DNA from: Noviluteimonas caseinilytica
GTDB lineage: Bacteria; Pseudomonadota; Gammaproteobacteria; Xanthomonadales; Xanthomonadaceae
Direction of reading: 5' to 3'
Assembly (NCBI RefSeq): GCF_018406605.1
Contig: NZ_AP024545.1
Span: 1,240,001 to 1,304,000 of the forward strand
DNA: 64,000 nucleotides
The notes beneath the pieces were generated by a model, which worked only from the letters and a program-made list of their open reading frames with translations, searched no databases and was not told the DNA's origin. The translations under genes and the position numbers were made by a program. Below are positions 17,866 to 25,977 of the stretch, in pieces (positions within the stretch are counted from its first letter, which is position 1; each line of letters opens with the position of its first letter).

Positions 17866-20124
17866 TCAGAACGTCACCGACCACGAGTTGATGTAACCGG
17901 TGTCGCCCGCGGCGTTGTCGTTCACGCGAAGGTTCCACGTGCCGTTCAGCGCTTCGGTGGACAGGTTCACCGTGTAGGTGGTGTTGATGTTGTCCGTGCT
18001 GCCGCCAGCACGGTTGCTCAGCACGTAGACCGAACCGTCCGGCGCGACCAGGTCGACCTTCAGGTCGCCGATGTACGTGTGGACGATGTTGACCGCGACC
18101 TGCGCGTTGCTCGGCGCGTTGCCCGTGCGACCGGACACCGTGATCGGGCTGCTGACCGTGGTGTTGTCGCCGATCGCCACGTCGGTGCCGTTGGTGTAGG
18201 TCTGCGTCGAACCGCCGCCGCCACCAGTGGTGTAGTCGCCCGTCAGGCTGACGCCCGAGAAGGTCGAGTACGCCTTGAGGTTGACGTAGTACGTGCCCGC
18301 CGAAGCGGTCGCGAACGTGCAGGACTCGGCATTGCCGGTCTTGTACGGACGGCAGTCGTACACGGTGTCGGTCGGCGCGCTGCCGAACTTCACGTACATG
18401 TCCGCATCGCCCGTGCCGCCCGACATGGTGAACGTCAGGTTGGTCGCGCCCGCCGGGACCACCAGCGAGTACTTGGCATACGCGCCGGTCGCAGCGCCGA
18501 TGCCGGTGACCGTGACGCCCTTGGTCAGCGCCGTCGTGCCGCCACCACCGCCACCGCCGCCCGCGCAAGAGACGCCGACCGCAGCGAACGCCGCCGTGAC
18601 GTCGGCCTTGGTGTAACCCAGGTCGGTCGCCGCGGTTTCGACGCCGCACGCGCCGGAGTTGAACGTGCTGCTCGGGGTCCAGTACAGGGCGTTGGCGCGC
18701 GCCATCACCTTGAACGCCTTCGGCGTATCCCAGCCGGCCGTCTTGGCCAGGAGGCAGAACGCCTTGTTGTAGACGCCCGAGGAGTAGTGCACGTCGAGGC
18801 TGCTCGTGTACTGCGACGCGTTGTCGATCGAGCCACCGTCCTGCGGCGGGTTGCACATGTAGCGCAGCGCACCGGTCGGCGACTTGAAGATTTCACGGCC
18901 GACGTCGAAGTCGTTCGTGCCCTTCCAGTAGAACTCGGTCGCTTCGCCGCCCATGTCGGAGAAGGCTTCATTCATGCCGCCGGACTGGCCGGAGTAGGTC
19001 AGGTTGGAGTGCTGCTCGGTGTAACCGTGCGAGACCTCGTGGCCCGACACGTCGGCGTTGACCAGCGGATAGAACGTGCTGGCGCCGTCGCCGAAGGACA
19101 TGTACGAGCCGTTCCAGAACGCGTTCTCGTAGCTGCTGCCGTAGTGCACGCGCATGATCAGCTGGAAGGACAGCGCATTGCCGCCGGTGTAGGCGTTGTA
19201 CATGTTCTGGATCACGCCGCCGAAGAAGTGGGCGTCGTTGATCGGCGAGTACGCGCCGTTGATGGTCTTGTAGGTGTTGCGCGGGCAGGTGTACGTGAAC
19301 GCGGTGACCTTGGTGCCGGTGGTGCCGGCCAGGTCGACCGACTTCACCTGCGCGTTGTTCATCGTGCAGGTCGTGCCCGACTGCGAGACGTCCAGGTACG
19401 GGTGCAGGCCGGTCGCGCCGGTGTACTCGTACTGGCCGGTCTTGGCGTTGCCGCCGGGGCCGGTGCCGATGAGTGCGTGCGTCAGGCCGTCCCACTGCTT
19501 GAGGATGCGGCCGCTGTTGGCGTCGATGATCACGAACGGACGCGTCGGCGAACCACCGCCGGCGGTGTCGGCATAGAACGACACGACGTACGCGACGTGC
19601 GCGCGGTCGTTGTCGTCGATGAAGATCATCTGCTCGGACTTCTCGTTCTCCGTGTGCATGAAGCCGACACGGTTGCCGAGGCCGGCGCTCTTGCCGAGCG
19701 CGAGGGCGTTGGCGGCGGTCATCTTCGGCGCGATCGCCGGGAGTTCGCCGGCCAGGCCGTTGACCATGCGGCCGAACATGTTGCGGACGTTGCCGTCCTT
19801 GCCTTCGGTGACCACCACGTGCTCACCGAACACCGGCAGGCCGCGGAAGGTCTGCTGGTAGCGGAAATGCTTGGTGCCGTCGCGGTCGGTGCTGGAGTTC
19901 AGCTCGCGCAGCGTGGAGTTGGAATCCATGCCGAGGAATTCGGCGTGGCGATCGCGCGCGGTGGCGGCGACGCCCATGCGGGCCGAGGCGGCCTTGTACT
20001 GCTGGTTGAGCTGGCCTGCATTGAGCTTCTGCAGGTCCACGCGCTGTGCCGCGGCGGCATTGCCGACGGTGAGCGCGAGGGAAACGGCAGCAGCCAACGC
20101 TGCCAGGCGATGGTGGTGATTCAC
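17866..20124 (-). CDS. Secreted M4-family zinc metalloprotease with PPC and P domains
   Basis: This 752-residue thermolysin-family protease contains, in order: a signal peptide (about 1-26, ending NAAAA); an FTP/PepSY propeptide; a catalytic domain with the zinc motif HEVSH at about residue 360 and the third ligand in GGMNEAFSD; a pre-peptidase C-terminal (PPC) domain at about 535-625 introduced by a Gly-run linker; and a proprotein-convertase P domain at about 650-752. The last two are normally removed or assist secretion and folding. The GTG start (V-N-H-H-H) was chosen because it directly precedes the signal peptide. It is most likely exported by Sec and then the type II system. Confidence 0.94.
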   Translation of the reverse strand: MNHHHRLAALAAAVSLALTVGNAAAAQRVDLQKLNAGQLNQQYKAASARMGVAATARDRHAEFLGMDSNSTLRELNSSTDRDGTKHFRYQQTFRGLPVFGEHVVVTEGKDGNVRNMFGRMVNGLAGELPAIAPKMTAANALALGKSAGLGNRVGFMHTENEKSEQMIFIDDNDRAHVAYVVSFYADTAGGGSPTRPFVIIDANSGRILKQWDGLTHALIGTGPGGNAKTGQYEYTGATGLHPYLDVSQSGTTCTMNNAQVKSVDLAGTTGTKVTAFTYTCPRNTYKTINGAYSPINDAHFFGGVIQNMYNAYTGGNALSFQLIMRVHYGSSYENAFWNGSYMSFGDGASTFYPLVNADVSGHEVSHGYTEQHSNLTYSGQSGGMNEAFSDMGGEATEFYWKGTNDFDVGREIFKSPTGALRYMCNPPQDGGSIDNASQYTSSLDVHYSSGVYNKAFCLLAKTAGWDTPKAFKVMARANALYWTPSSTFNSGACGVETAATDLGYTKADVTAAFAAVGVSCAGGGGGGGGTTALTKGVTVTGIGAATGAYAKYSLVVPAGATNLTFTMSGGTGDADMYVKFGSAPTDTVYDCRPYKTGNAESCTFATASAGTYYVNLKAYSTFSGVSLTGDYTTGGGGGSTQTYTNGTDVAIGDNTTVSSPITVSGRTGNAPSNAQVAVNIVHTYIGDLKVDLVAPDGSVYVLSNRAGGSTDNINTTYTVNLSTEALNGTWNLRVNDNAAGDTGYINSWSVTF

Positions 20125-20158
20125 TAGGTGGTACCCCCGAATGGTGTTTTGAAGTGAA

Positions 20159-20176
20159 CCGCGGAAAAGTCCGCGG
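20159..20176 (-). promoter_or_regulatory. Leader hairpin upstream of the M4 protease start
   Basis: A perfect 7-bp stem (CCGCGGA/TCCGCGG, 4-base loop) lies 35 bases before the GTG start, inside the presumed 5' untranslated region. It could stabilise the mRNA or modulate initiation; nothing shows which. Confidence 0.5.
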
Positions 20177-20291
20177 CTTGCGTTCCTTGCGGTCCTGCCT
20201 CCGGCCCCTGTCGTCGGTCCACCCCTGCAGCGGACCTGCGTCGCTCGGATCCCGCTCGCTTCTAATTCGAAATGTCGCGATCGGTCGGCGG

Positions 20292-20321
20292 ACGCTAGGA
20301 GACGTTTGCGCGAATCGTCAA
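20292..20321 (-). promoter_or_regulatory. Candidate sigma-70 promoter for the M4 protease
   Basis: On the minus strand TTGACG and TAGCGT are separated by 18 bases. Transcription would begin near 20285 and give a leader of about 160 bases with the hairpin at 20159-20176. The -35 is good and the -10 is only fair. Confidence 0.5.
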
Positions 20322-20578
20322 CGCGGGCGCGCTCGCCGGCTGTCGCGTTCATCCAACCGCTTGTCGCGACGCAACAGGATGTTGCTCGGGAAACCGTTTT
20401 TTCTGCAGGAATAACGGGCGCTGCACTGCAATAGCAGCCGCTTGCGTTTCACGTGGTGCTAACGGGGGCGTTGTTGCACCGCAGCAGGCCGTTGCGCGAA
20501 ACGCAACGTCACAGTGCCACCGGTCATGGGTCGGTGGCTCGCAGTCAGGTTCTGGGAGACGCGTCTCGCTTTTCGCGC
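20322..20578. other. Hairpin-rich non-coding stretch downstream of the propeller-like lipoprotein gene
   Basis: This part of the 454-base gap has no plausible gene. It holds three short inverted repeats in a row: GTTGCG/CGCAAC at 20491-20507, GCCACCG/CGGTGGC at 20516-20538, and the 12-base palindrome GAGACGCGTCTC at 20556-20567. The last lies just past the stop of the minus-strand lipoprotein gene. None carries a T-run, so they could be 3'-end stabilising structures rather than intrinsic terminators. Confidence 0.4.
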
Positions 20579-21931
20579 TCAGGGCGCCAGGCCGACCTTG
20601 GCGCCGGCCAGCCGCGTGCGGCCTTCGACGATGTCGGTCCACGCCACGAAGGCGACGCCGCGACGCACGGCGAGCTTGGGGAATCCGGTGCCGCGGCCGC
20701 GACCCTGCAGGCGCGCGACTTCGATCTGCTGCGGCTTGCTTCCCTTGGCGTCGAAGCGCGCGAGCTGGAGCGACTGGCCGCGGGCGTCTTCGCGCAGCCA
20801 CACGAGCCAGGTGGCGCTGTCGTCCATCGCGACGTCGACGCGGCCCTGCACCATCGGGCCGGCATCCACGTCGAGCGGGGCGTCGAAGTGGTCGCCCGCA
20901 TCCGCGCTGCGCGCCAGGCGCACGATCGGGTGTTCTCCCGGCGCCGTATACCAGGCGACCGCGACGTTGTTGCCATTGGCCGCGACCGCGGGGCCGTTGA
21001 GCGGGCACGCGGGCATCTTCCAGCCATCGGCATGCACGACGACGGGCGTGCCCCAGGCCTTCGCGCCGCGACGGACGGCGACGATGTCGCGGATTTCGTC
21101 CGCGGTGCGATCGCGGTACACGAGCAAGGCGCCGCGCGGCGTGGCGGCGACGTCGGTGCCGCAGCAGTCGCAGGTGGAGGCGTCGATCTCGACGTCGTCG
21201 CTGCGCTTCATCGCGGCGTCGAACATCGCGCCGCGGACGGTCATTTCGCCGGCGTGCTCGTCGTGTTCGTCGTGGCCGGCGTGTGCGGTGGACATCGCAA
21301 CCTTCGTCGCTTCGCCGCCGTGCATGTGCCCGGCGCCCGCGGTGTTGCGGCCATCGAGCCACGCGATGCCGAGGGTGTCCTGGCCCGCGGGCCACAACGC
21401 GACGAAGCCGTGTTCGGTGCCGGTGGCATCGTCGTTGACGGCGACGGGCGCGGACCAGTGCACGCCGTTGTCGGGCGAACGCGTGAGCAGCACGTCGGAG
21501 GCGTGCGGCGAGGCGGCGTTGGCCGGCGCCTGCAACCAGTGCGCCCACAGGCCGCCGTCTTCGGTCATCAGGATGTGCGGCGTGTTCGCCCAGTTGGCGC
21601 TGAGCGTGCGGCCGACGACGATGGTCTTTGGCGCCGATTCCCACGTGTCGTCGCCGAGGTAGGTGGCATAGACGAGCGCGTTGCGATCGCCGAGTTTCCG
21701 GATCCAGCTGAGGAGCAGGCGGCCATCGGGGCCGACGGCGAGATCCGGCTGCGCGGCGCCGTCGACGGTGGGCAGCGCCCATTCGTTGACGACCAGCGTG
21801 CCGGGTTTCGCAGCGGTGGCCGGCGTGACCGCGGCGGCGGGTGCGGTGCCCGCGTCGCGCTGGCAGGCGGCGAGGAGCAGCGCGCAGGCGAGCGTGCTTG
21901 CGGCGATCGAAACGGGGGCCGGTCGGTTCAT
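20579..21931 (-). CDS. Exo-sialidase/BNR-like beta-propeller lipoprotein with CDCCGTD and His-rich motifs
   Basis: The 450-residue product begins with a lipoprotein signal ending in LLAAC (Cys about residue 22). It contains several Asp-box-like repeats (for example SPDNGVHWSAPVAV and SADAGDHFDAPL), as in sialidase-type propellers. Two unusual features stand out: a histidine-rich run (AHAGHDEHDEHAGE) and a cysteine cluster STCDCCGTDV, which look suited to metal or cofactor binding. Annotation as a sialidase should not be taken literally. It is transcribed between mnmG and the M4 protease on the same strand. The enzymatic role is unknown. Confidence 0.82.
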   Translation of the reverse strand: MNRPAPVSIAASTLACALLLAACQRDAGTAPAAAVTPATAAKPGTLVVNEWALPTVDGAAQPDLAVGPDGRLLLSWIRKLGDRNALVYATYLGDDTWESAPKTIVVGRTLSANWANTPHILMTEDGGLWAHWLQAPANAASPHASDVLLTRSPDNGVHWSAPVAVNDDATGTEHGFVALWPAGQDTLGIAWLDGRNTAGAGHMHGGEATKVAMSTAHAGHDEHDEHAGEMTVRGAMFDAAMKRSDDVEIDASTCDCCGTDVAATPRGALLVYRDRTADEIRDIVAVRRGAKAWGTPVVVHADGWKMPACPLNGPAVAANGNNVAVAWYTAPGEHPIVRLARSADAGDHFDAPLDVDAGPMVQGRVDVAMDDSATWLVWLREDARGQSLQLARFDAKGSKPQQIEVARLQGRGRGTGFPKLAVRRGVAFVAWTDIVEGRTRLAGAKVGLAP

Positions 21932-21972
21932 GGCGCGAGCGTACTCCGGCCGCGGCGCAGGCGGCGTCAGGA

Positions 21973-23862
21973 TCAGGCGACGCGCGTGGCGCGTGCGCGG
22001 GACAGGTGCACGAGCAGCAAGGAGATCGCCGCGGGCGTCATGCCGGGGATGCGTTGCGCCTGGCCGATCGTCTGCGGCCGCACGCGCGCGAGCTTCTGCT
22101 GCACTTCGGCGGACAGGCCGCGCACGCCGGCGTAATCGAACGCGTCGGGGATCGGCGTGGTTTCGTGTTTCTGCTGGCGCGCGATTTCGTCGCGCTGGCG
22201 ATCCAGGTAACCGGCGTACTTCACGCCGATTTCGACCTGCTCGGCGACCTTGGCGTCGTCGACGCCGGGGGCGAGCGCGGGCACGGTCATCAGCTTCGCG
22301 TAGTCGAGCTCGGGCCGCTTCATCAGGTCGAGCGCGTTGGCTTCGCGCGTGAGCGTGATGCCGAGGGTGGCCTCGAGTTCGCGGCCGAGCGCGTTGGTCG
22401 GCGTGGCCCAGGTGCTGCGCAGGCGATTCGATTCGCGTTCGATCGCCTCGCGCTTGGCTTCGAAGCGCGACCAGCGTGCGTCGTCGACGAGGCCGAGGTC
22501 GCGGCCGGTCGGCGTGAGGCGCAGGTCGGCGTTGTCTTCGCGCAATTGCAGGCGGTATTCGGCGCGCGAGGTGAACATGCGGTACGGCTCGTTGGTGCCG
22601 TGGGTGACGAGGTCGTCGACCAGCACGCCCAGGTACGCCTCGTCGCGGCGCGGCGACCACGCGTCGCGCTGCTGCACGTGGCGCGCGGCGTTGAGGCCGG
22701 CGAGCAATCCCTGCGCGGCGGCTTCTTCGTAACCGGTGGTGCCGTTGATCTGGCCGGCGAAGAACAGGCCGGACACGGTCTTGGTTTCCAGCGAGGCCTT
22801 CAGCCCGCGCGGATCGAAGAAGTCGTATTCGATCGCGTAGCCGGCGCGCGTGACGTGCGCGCGCTCGAAGCCGCGGATCGACTGCACGAGCGCGAGCTGC
22901 ACGTCGAACGGCAACGACGTGGAGATGCCGTTGGGATAGATCTCGGCGACGTCGAGGCCTTCGGGCTCGACGAAGATCTGGTGCGAGGCCTTTTCGGCGA
23001 AGCGCACCACCTTGTCTTCGATCGAGGGGCAGTAGCGCGGGCCGATGCCTTCGATCTGGCCGGTGTACAGCGGCGAGCGATCGAGCGCGCCACGGATGAT
23101 GTCGTGCGTGCGTTCGCTGGTGTGCGTGATCCAGCACGAGACCTGGCGCGGGTGGTCGTCGTGCGAACCGACGAAGGACATCACCGGGCGCGGATCGTCG
23201 CCGGGTTGTTCTTCCATCACCGCGTAATCGAGCGTGCGGCCGTCGATGCGCGGCGGCGTGCCGGTCTTCAACCGGTCGACGACGAAGGGACGCTCGCGCA
23301 GGCGCGCGGCCAGCGTGGTGGCGGGCGGATCGCCGGCGCGGCCGGCGGCGTACTGCGTTTCGCCGACGTGGATCTTGCCGGCGAGGAAGGTGCCGGCGGT
23401 CAGCACGACGGCGGGCGCTTCGAAGCGCAGGCCGGTTTGCGTGATCGCGCCGCGGACGGTGTCGCCGTCGATCAACAGGTCGTCGACGGCCGCCTGGAAG
23501 ACGGTGAGGTTGGGCTGCGTTTCGACGATGCGGCGGATCGCGGCGCGATACAGCGAACGATCGGCCTGGCACCGCGTGGCGCGCACGGCGGGACCCTTCG
23601 ACGCATTCAGCGTGCGCCACTGGATGCCGGCGGCATCGGCGGCGCGCGCCATCGCGCCACCGAGTGCGTCGATTTCCTTGACCAGGTGTCCCTTGCCGAT
23701 GCCGCCGACCGCGGGGTTGCAGCTCATCGCGCCGACCGTCTCGACGTTGTGCGTGAGCAACAGCGTGCGTGCGCCGGCGCGGGCGGCCGCGAGCGCGGCT
23801 TCGGTGCCGGCGTGGCCGCCGCCGATCACGATCACGTCATGGCGGAAGAAAGGGGACGTCAT
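21973..23862 (-). CDS. mnmG: tRNA uridine-5-carboxymethylaminomethyl(34) synthesis enzyme MnmG
   Basis: The 629-residue flavoprotein MnmG (GidA) modifies the wobble uridine of several tRNAs in a complex with MnmE, which is encoded 24 kb away on the other side of the origin. The FAD-binding VIGGGHAGTEAALAAARAG lies at about residue 11. SCNPAVGGIGKGHLVKEIDALGG and PRYCPSIEDKV are classical family segments, and the C-terminal helical domain is intact. It is divergent from the small RNA region upstream. Confidence 0.98.
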   Translation of the reverse strand: MTSPFFRHDVIVIGGGHAGTEAALAAARAGARTLLLTHNVETVGAMSCNPAVGGIGKGHLVKEIDALGGAMARAADAAGIQWRTLNASKGPAVRATRCQADRSLYRAAIRRIVETQPNLTVFQAAVDDLLIDGDTVRGAITQTGLRFEAPAVVLTAGTFLAGKIHVGETQYAAGRAGDPPATTLAARLRERPFVVDRLKTGTPPRIDGRTLDYAVMEEQPGDDPRPVMSFVGSHDDHPRQVSCWITHTSERTHDIIRGALDRSPLYTGQIEGIGPRYCPSIEDKVVRFAEKASHQIFVEPEGLDVAEIYPNGISTSLPFDVQLALVQSIRGFERAHVTRAGYAIEYDFFDPRGLKASLETKTVSGLFFAGQINGTTGYEEAAAQGLLAGLNAARHVQQRDAWSPRRDEAYLGVLVDDLVTHGTNEPYRMFTSRAEYRLQLREDNADLRLTPTGRDLGLVDDARWSRFEAKREAIERESNRLRSTWATPTNALGRELEATLGITLTREANALDLMKRPELDYAKLMTVPALAPGVDDAKVAEQVEIGVKYAGYLDRQRDEIARQQKHETTPIPDAFDYAGVRGLSAEVQQKLARVRPQTIGQAQRIPGMTPAAISLLLVHLSRARATRVA

Positions 23863-23891
23863 GGCGAAAACGAAAGGCTCCGGGCGCGCGC

Positions 23892-23897
23892 ATTCTA
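23892..23897 (-). promoter_or_regulatory. Candidate -10 element for mnmG
   Basis: TAGAAT on the minus strand lies 30 bases upstream of the mnmG start. A TTGACG lies 14 bases further upstream, which is shorter than the ideal spacing, so only the -10 is proposed. Confidence 0.45.
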
Positions 23898-23943
23898 GTC
23901 CCGCGCGTGTGCGTCAAGGTTGCTGAACGTGCTTGCGAAAAAG

Positions 23944-23959
23944 TTGGCACGCTTCCTGC
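23944..23959 (+). promoter_or_regulatory. Sigma-54-type (-24/-12) promoter
   Basis: TTGGCACGCTTCCTGC matches the RpoN consensus. The GG at 23946-23947 and the GC at 23958-23959 are exactly ten bases apart, and the TTGGCACG half is perfect. It is intergenic and points away from mnmG. No protein gene follows on that strand until 24997; instead a terminator-bounded transcript follows. Activation would need an enhancer-binding protein, whose site was not identified. Confidence 0.7.
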
Positions 23960-23970
23960 GACATATCCCA

Positions 23971-24085
23971 TGCACCCGACATGACAAGGCGCCCAGTGCG
24001 CCGCCGGATTGGAACAGGGGCCGGCAGCGTTACATGTAGGGGAAGCGCGGGGCCGAATGTCGGGGGACGTTCGGCCCCTTTTTTT
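23971..24085 (+). ncRNA. Putative small RNA driven by a sigma-54-type promoter
   Basis: Counting 12 bases from the -12 element places the start near 23971. A strong terminator ends the transcript at about 24085, giving an RNA of roughly 115 bases with no convincing open frame. Predicted pairings are GGCGC/GCGCC (23988-24002), GCCGG/CCGGC (24003-24025) with a 13-base loop containing GGAACAGGGG, a weaker GCG/CGC pairing around AGGGGA, and the terminator stem with a GGGG loop. Several GGA motifs lie in loops or unpaired stretches, which would fit an RsmA/CsrA-binding RNA. That role is only a hypothesis. No known RNA family was recognised. Confidence 0.6.
24049..24085 (+). terminator. Strong Rho-independent terminator
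   Basis: GGGGCCGAA pairs with TTCGGCCCC, extended by four more pairs around a GGGG loop, and is followed by seven T residues. It points on the plus strand and closes the putative small RNA. Confidence 0.9.
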
Positions 24086-24164
24086 GTCTGCGATTTGCCT
24101 GGCACCAGGCGCGATGCGCGCAGGGCCGCCTTGCGCGTTGGGTGGCCGACGCCCCGCGAGGTGC

Positions 24165-24257
24165 GGAACAGGGGGGATCCGTGGGTCCCCGAGGGGCGTC
24201 GACATGGGCGGCCTGCCGCGGCTTGCGTCGCAAAGCGACGTAGCCGGTCACTCGGGG
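24165..24257. other. Foldable intergenic region, possible second structured RNA
   Basis: The outer pairing is CCCCGAG (24187-24193) with CTCGGGG (24251-24257). Inside lie GCGGC-CT-GCCGC and a long arm, GGCT..CGTCGC-AAA-GCGACG..AGCC. Directly before it GGAACAGGGG recurs, the same ten bases found in the loop of the small RNA at 24011-24020. The strand is uncertain and no T-run follows on either strand. Bases 24086-24164 and 24258-24299 show nothing else recognisable. Confidence 0.35.
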
Positions 24258-24299
24258 CCTACTGTGCGACTGTCTTCCCCCGGGTGCAACCCTCCTGCG

Positions 24300-24878
24300 T
24301 CACTCTTCCTTGCCTTCGGTCCGGATCTTTGCGCGTTCGGTGCGACCTTCGGCCGCATTGCCCTGGCTGCGCGGCGTCGGGAACGACTGCGGGGTCGGGA
24401 ACGACTGCGGCGCCGGGAAGGACGGCGGCGGGGGCGGCGGGGAGACACCGATGTTCGGCCCGGTCACGCCCGGCGGGCGATATGGGCGATAGCCGTGGTT
24501 CGGGCGCGGCTGGCGCGGGACGTAGCGTTGCTGCGGGTAGTAGTGGTTCGGACCCGTGTATCCGGAGGGGTAGCCATAAGGCCCGTACACGTAGGGCCCG
24601 TGGTAGTAGCGCGGACCGACGTAGTGGCGCGAATGACGATAGGGATCCCAGGCGCCGTAGTACCCGCCGTAGCCGTAGCCATAGGCGCCGTAACCGTAGC
24701 CGTAGCCATACGGGCTGTAGCTGCCGTAGACGCCGCTGGGCGTGTGGTAGCGGTATTCCACGCGCGGGTCGCCGTAGTAGTAGTCGCCGCTGCCGTTGCC
24801 GGACTGGTAGGTGTAGGCCCCCGCGCAGCCGCCGAGGAATAGGGCGGCCGCGAGCGGCAGGATTCTCTGGATGGTCAT
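24300..24878 (-). CDS. Tyr/Gly-rich lipoprotein of unknown function
   Basis: The 192-residue product has a lipoprotein signal with lipobox LGGC (Cys about residue 17). A low-complexity stretch follows, dominated by Tyr, Gly and Pro (repeated YGYG/YGPY units), then a polyproline segment and three QSFPTP-like repeats. The C-terminus is charged. The start at MTIQRILPL was chosen because it places the signal peptide first and has an AGGGG ribosome site. Similar proteins are common and unassigned in xanthomonads; the composition suggests an extended surface-layer or matrix-like role, but that is speculation. Confidence 0.82.
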   Translation of the reverse strand: MTIQRILPLAAALFLGGCAGAYTYQSGNGSGDYYYGDPRVEYRYHTPSGVYGSYSPYGYGYGYGAYGYGYGGYYGAWDPYRHSRHYVGPRYYHGPYVYGPYGYPSGYTGPNHYYPQQRYVPRQPRPNHGYRPYRPPGVTGPNIGVSPPPPPPSFPAPQSFPTPQSFPTPRSQGNAAEGRTERAKIRTEGKEE

Positions 24879-24996
24879 GTCGATCCCCTGTTCGTGGACG
24901 GAGGTTCCGCCCGGGGCGTTGAATCCGTGCTTAATTTTTCCCGGCAACGCCGTTGTACTCCCTGCTTCGTGTGATCAGCGTTTAGCATTCGGAGCC

Positions 24997-25977
24997 ATGA
25001 ACCCCCCAGCCCAGACCTTGCCGGCGTTCGGCGACGTCCTCGCCGCCGCGGCGCGGATCGTGCCGTTCGCCAGTGTCACCCCGGTGCTGCGTTCGCGCAC
25101 CCTGGACACGCTGATCGGCGCGGAAGTCCACTGGAAGGCCGAACACCTGCAACGTGGCGGCGCCTTCAAGTTCCGCGGCGCGTGCAATGCGGTGTGGTCG
25201 CTGACCGACGAACAGGCCGCGCGCGGCGTGGTCACGCATTCCTCCGGCAACCATGGCGCGGCACTCGCGCTGGCCGCGCGTTCGCGCGGGATCGCGTGCC
25301 ACGTGGTCGTGCCCGAGGGCGCGGTGCTGTCGAAATTGGTCGCGATCGAAGCCTACGGCGCCACGTTGCACCACTGCGCCGCGACGATCGCCGCGCGCGA
25401 AGCCGCCTGCGCCGCCGTGCAGCGCGACACCGGCGCGGTCCTCGTGCATCCGTACACCGATCCGCGCGTGATCGCCGGCCAGGGCACCGCCGCGCTCGAA
25501 CTGCTCAACCAGTGCGACGGCGCGCTCGACGCGGTGATCGTGCCCGTCGGTGGCGGCGGTCTTGCGTCCGGCACCGCGCTCGCCTTGCGCGCGATGGCGC
25601 CGCAGTCGATGTTGTTCCTCGCCGAGCCCGCGGGCGCGGCGGAAACCGCGGCGTCGCTTGCCGCGGGACATCGCGTCGTCGATTTCACCCCGGACACCAT
25701 CTGCGATGGCCTGCGCGGCACGCTCGGCGAACCGAACTTCGCGTTGCTGCAGGCGCATGCACCGCAGGTGCTGGTCGTCGACGACGCCGCGACGATCGAC
25801 GCGATGCGCCTGTTGTGGACGCGGTTGAAGCAAGTCGTCGAACCTTCGTCGGCCACCGTGCTCGCTGCGCTGCTGCAACATCGGCAACGGCTGCAGGGCC
25901 TGCGCGTCGGCGCCATCCTCTCGGGCGGCAACGTCGACCTGGCTGCCGCCGCGACGTGGTTCGCGAGCCGCGCGTGA
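24997..25977 (+). CDS. PLP-dependent threonine/serine dehydratase or serine racemase-like enzyme
   Basis: This is a 326-residue fold-type II PLP enzyme. The Schiff-base lysine lies in GGAFKFRGA, the substrate/cofactor loop is SSGNHG, and the phosphate-binding glycine loop is GGGGLASG. There is no C-terminal ACT regulatory domain, so it resembles catabolic threonine dehydratases and serine racemases rather than IlvA. The reaction could be deamination of threonine or serine, or serine racemisation. It overlaps the next gene by GTGA. Confidence 0.88.
   Translation: MNPPAQTLPAFGDVLAAAARIVPFASVTPVLRSRTLDTLIGAEVHWKAEHLQRGGAFKFRGACNAVWSLTDEQAARGVVTHSSGNHGAALALAARSRGIACHVVVPEGAVLSKLVAIEAYGATLHHCAATIAAREAACAAVQRDTGAVLVHPYTDPRVIAGQGTAALELLNQCDGALDAVIVPVGGGGLASGTALALRAMAPQSMLFLAEPAGAAETAASLAAGHRVVDFTPDTICDGLRGTLGEPNFALLQAHAPQVLVVDDAATIDAMRLLWTRLKQVVEPSSATVLAALLQHRQRLQGLRVGAILSGGNVDLAAAATWFASRA

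Noticed and set aside
20385..20402. T-run after GGGAAACCG as terminator on the plus strand
   Set aside because: The stem is only three base pairs and there is no upstream plus-strand gene to terminate.
24099..24117. Second sigma-54-like sequence CTGGCAC...TGC
   Set aside because: The GG-to-GC spacing is 13 rather than 10 bases, so it does not fit the RpoN consensus.
24165..24200. Slight resemblance to a cobalamin riboswitch (GGAACAGGGG... GGATCC)
   Set aside because: The B12-box and the other conserved helices are absent, and no cobalamin or transport gene follows.
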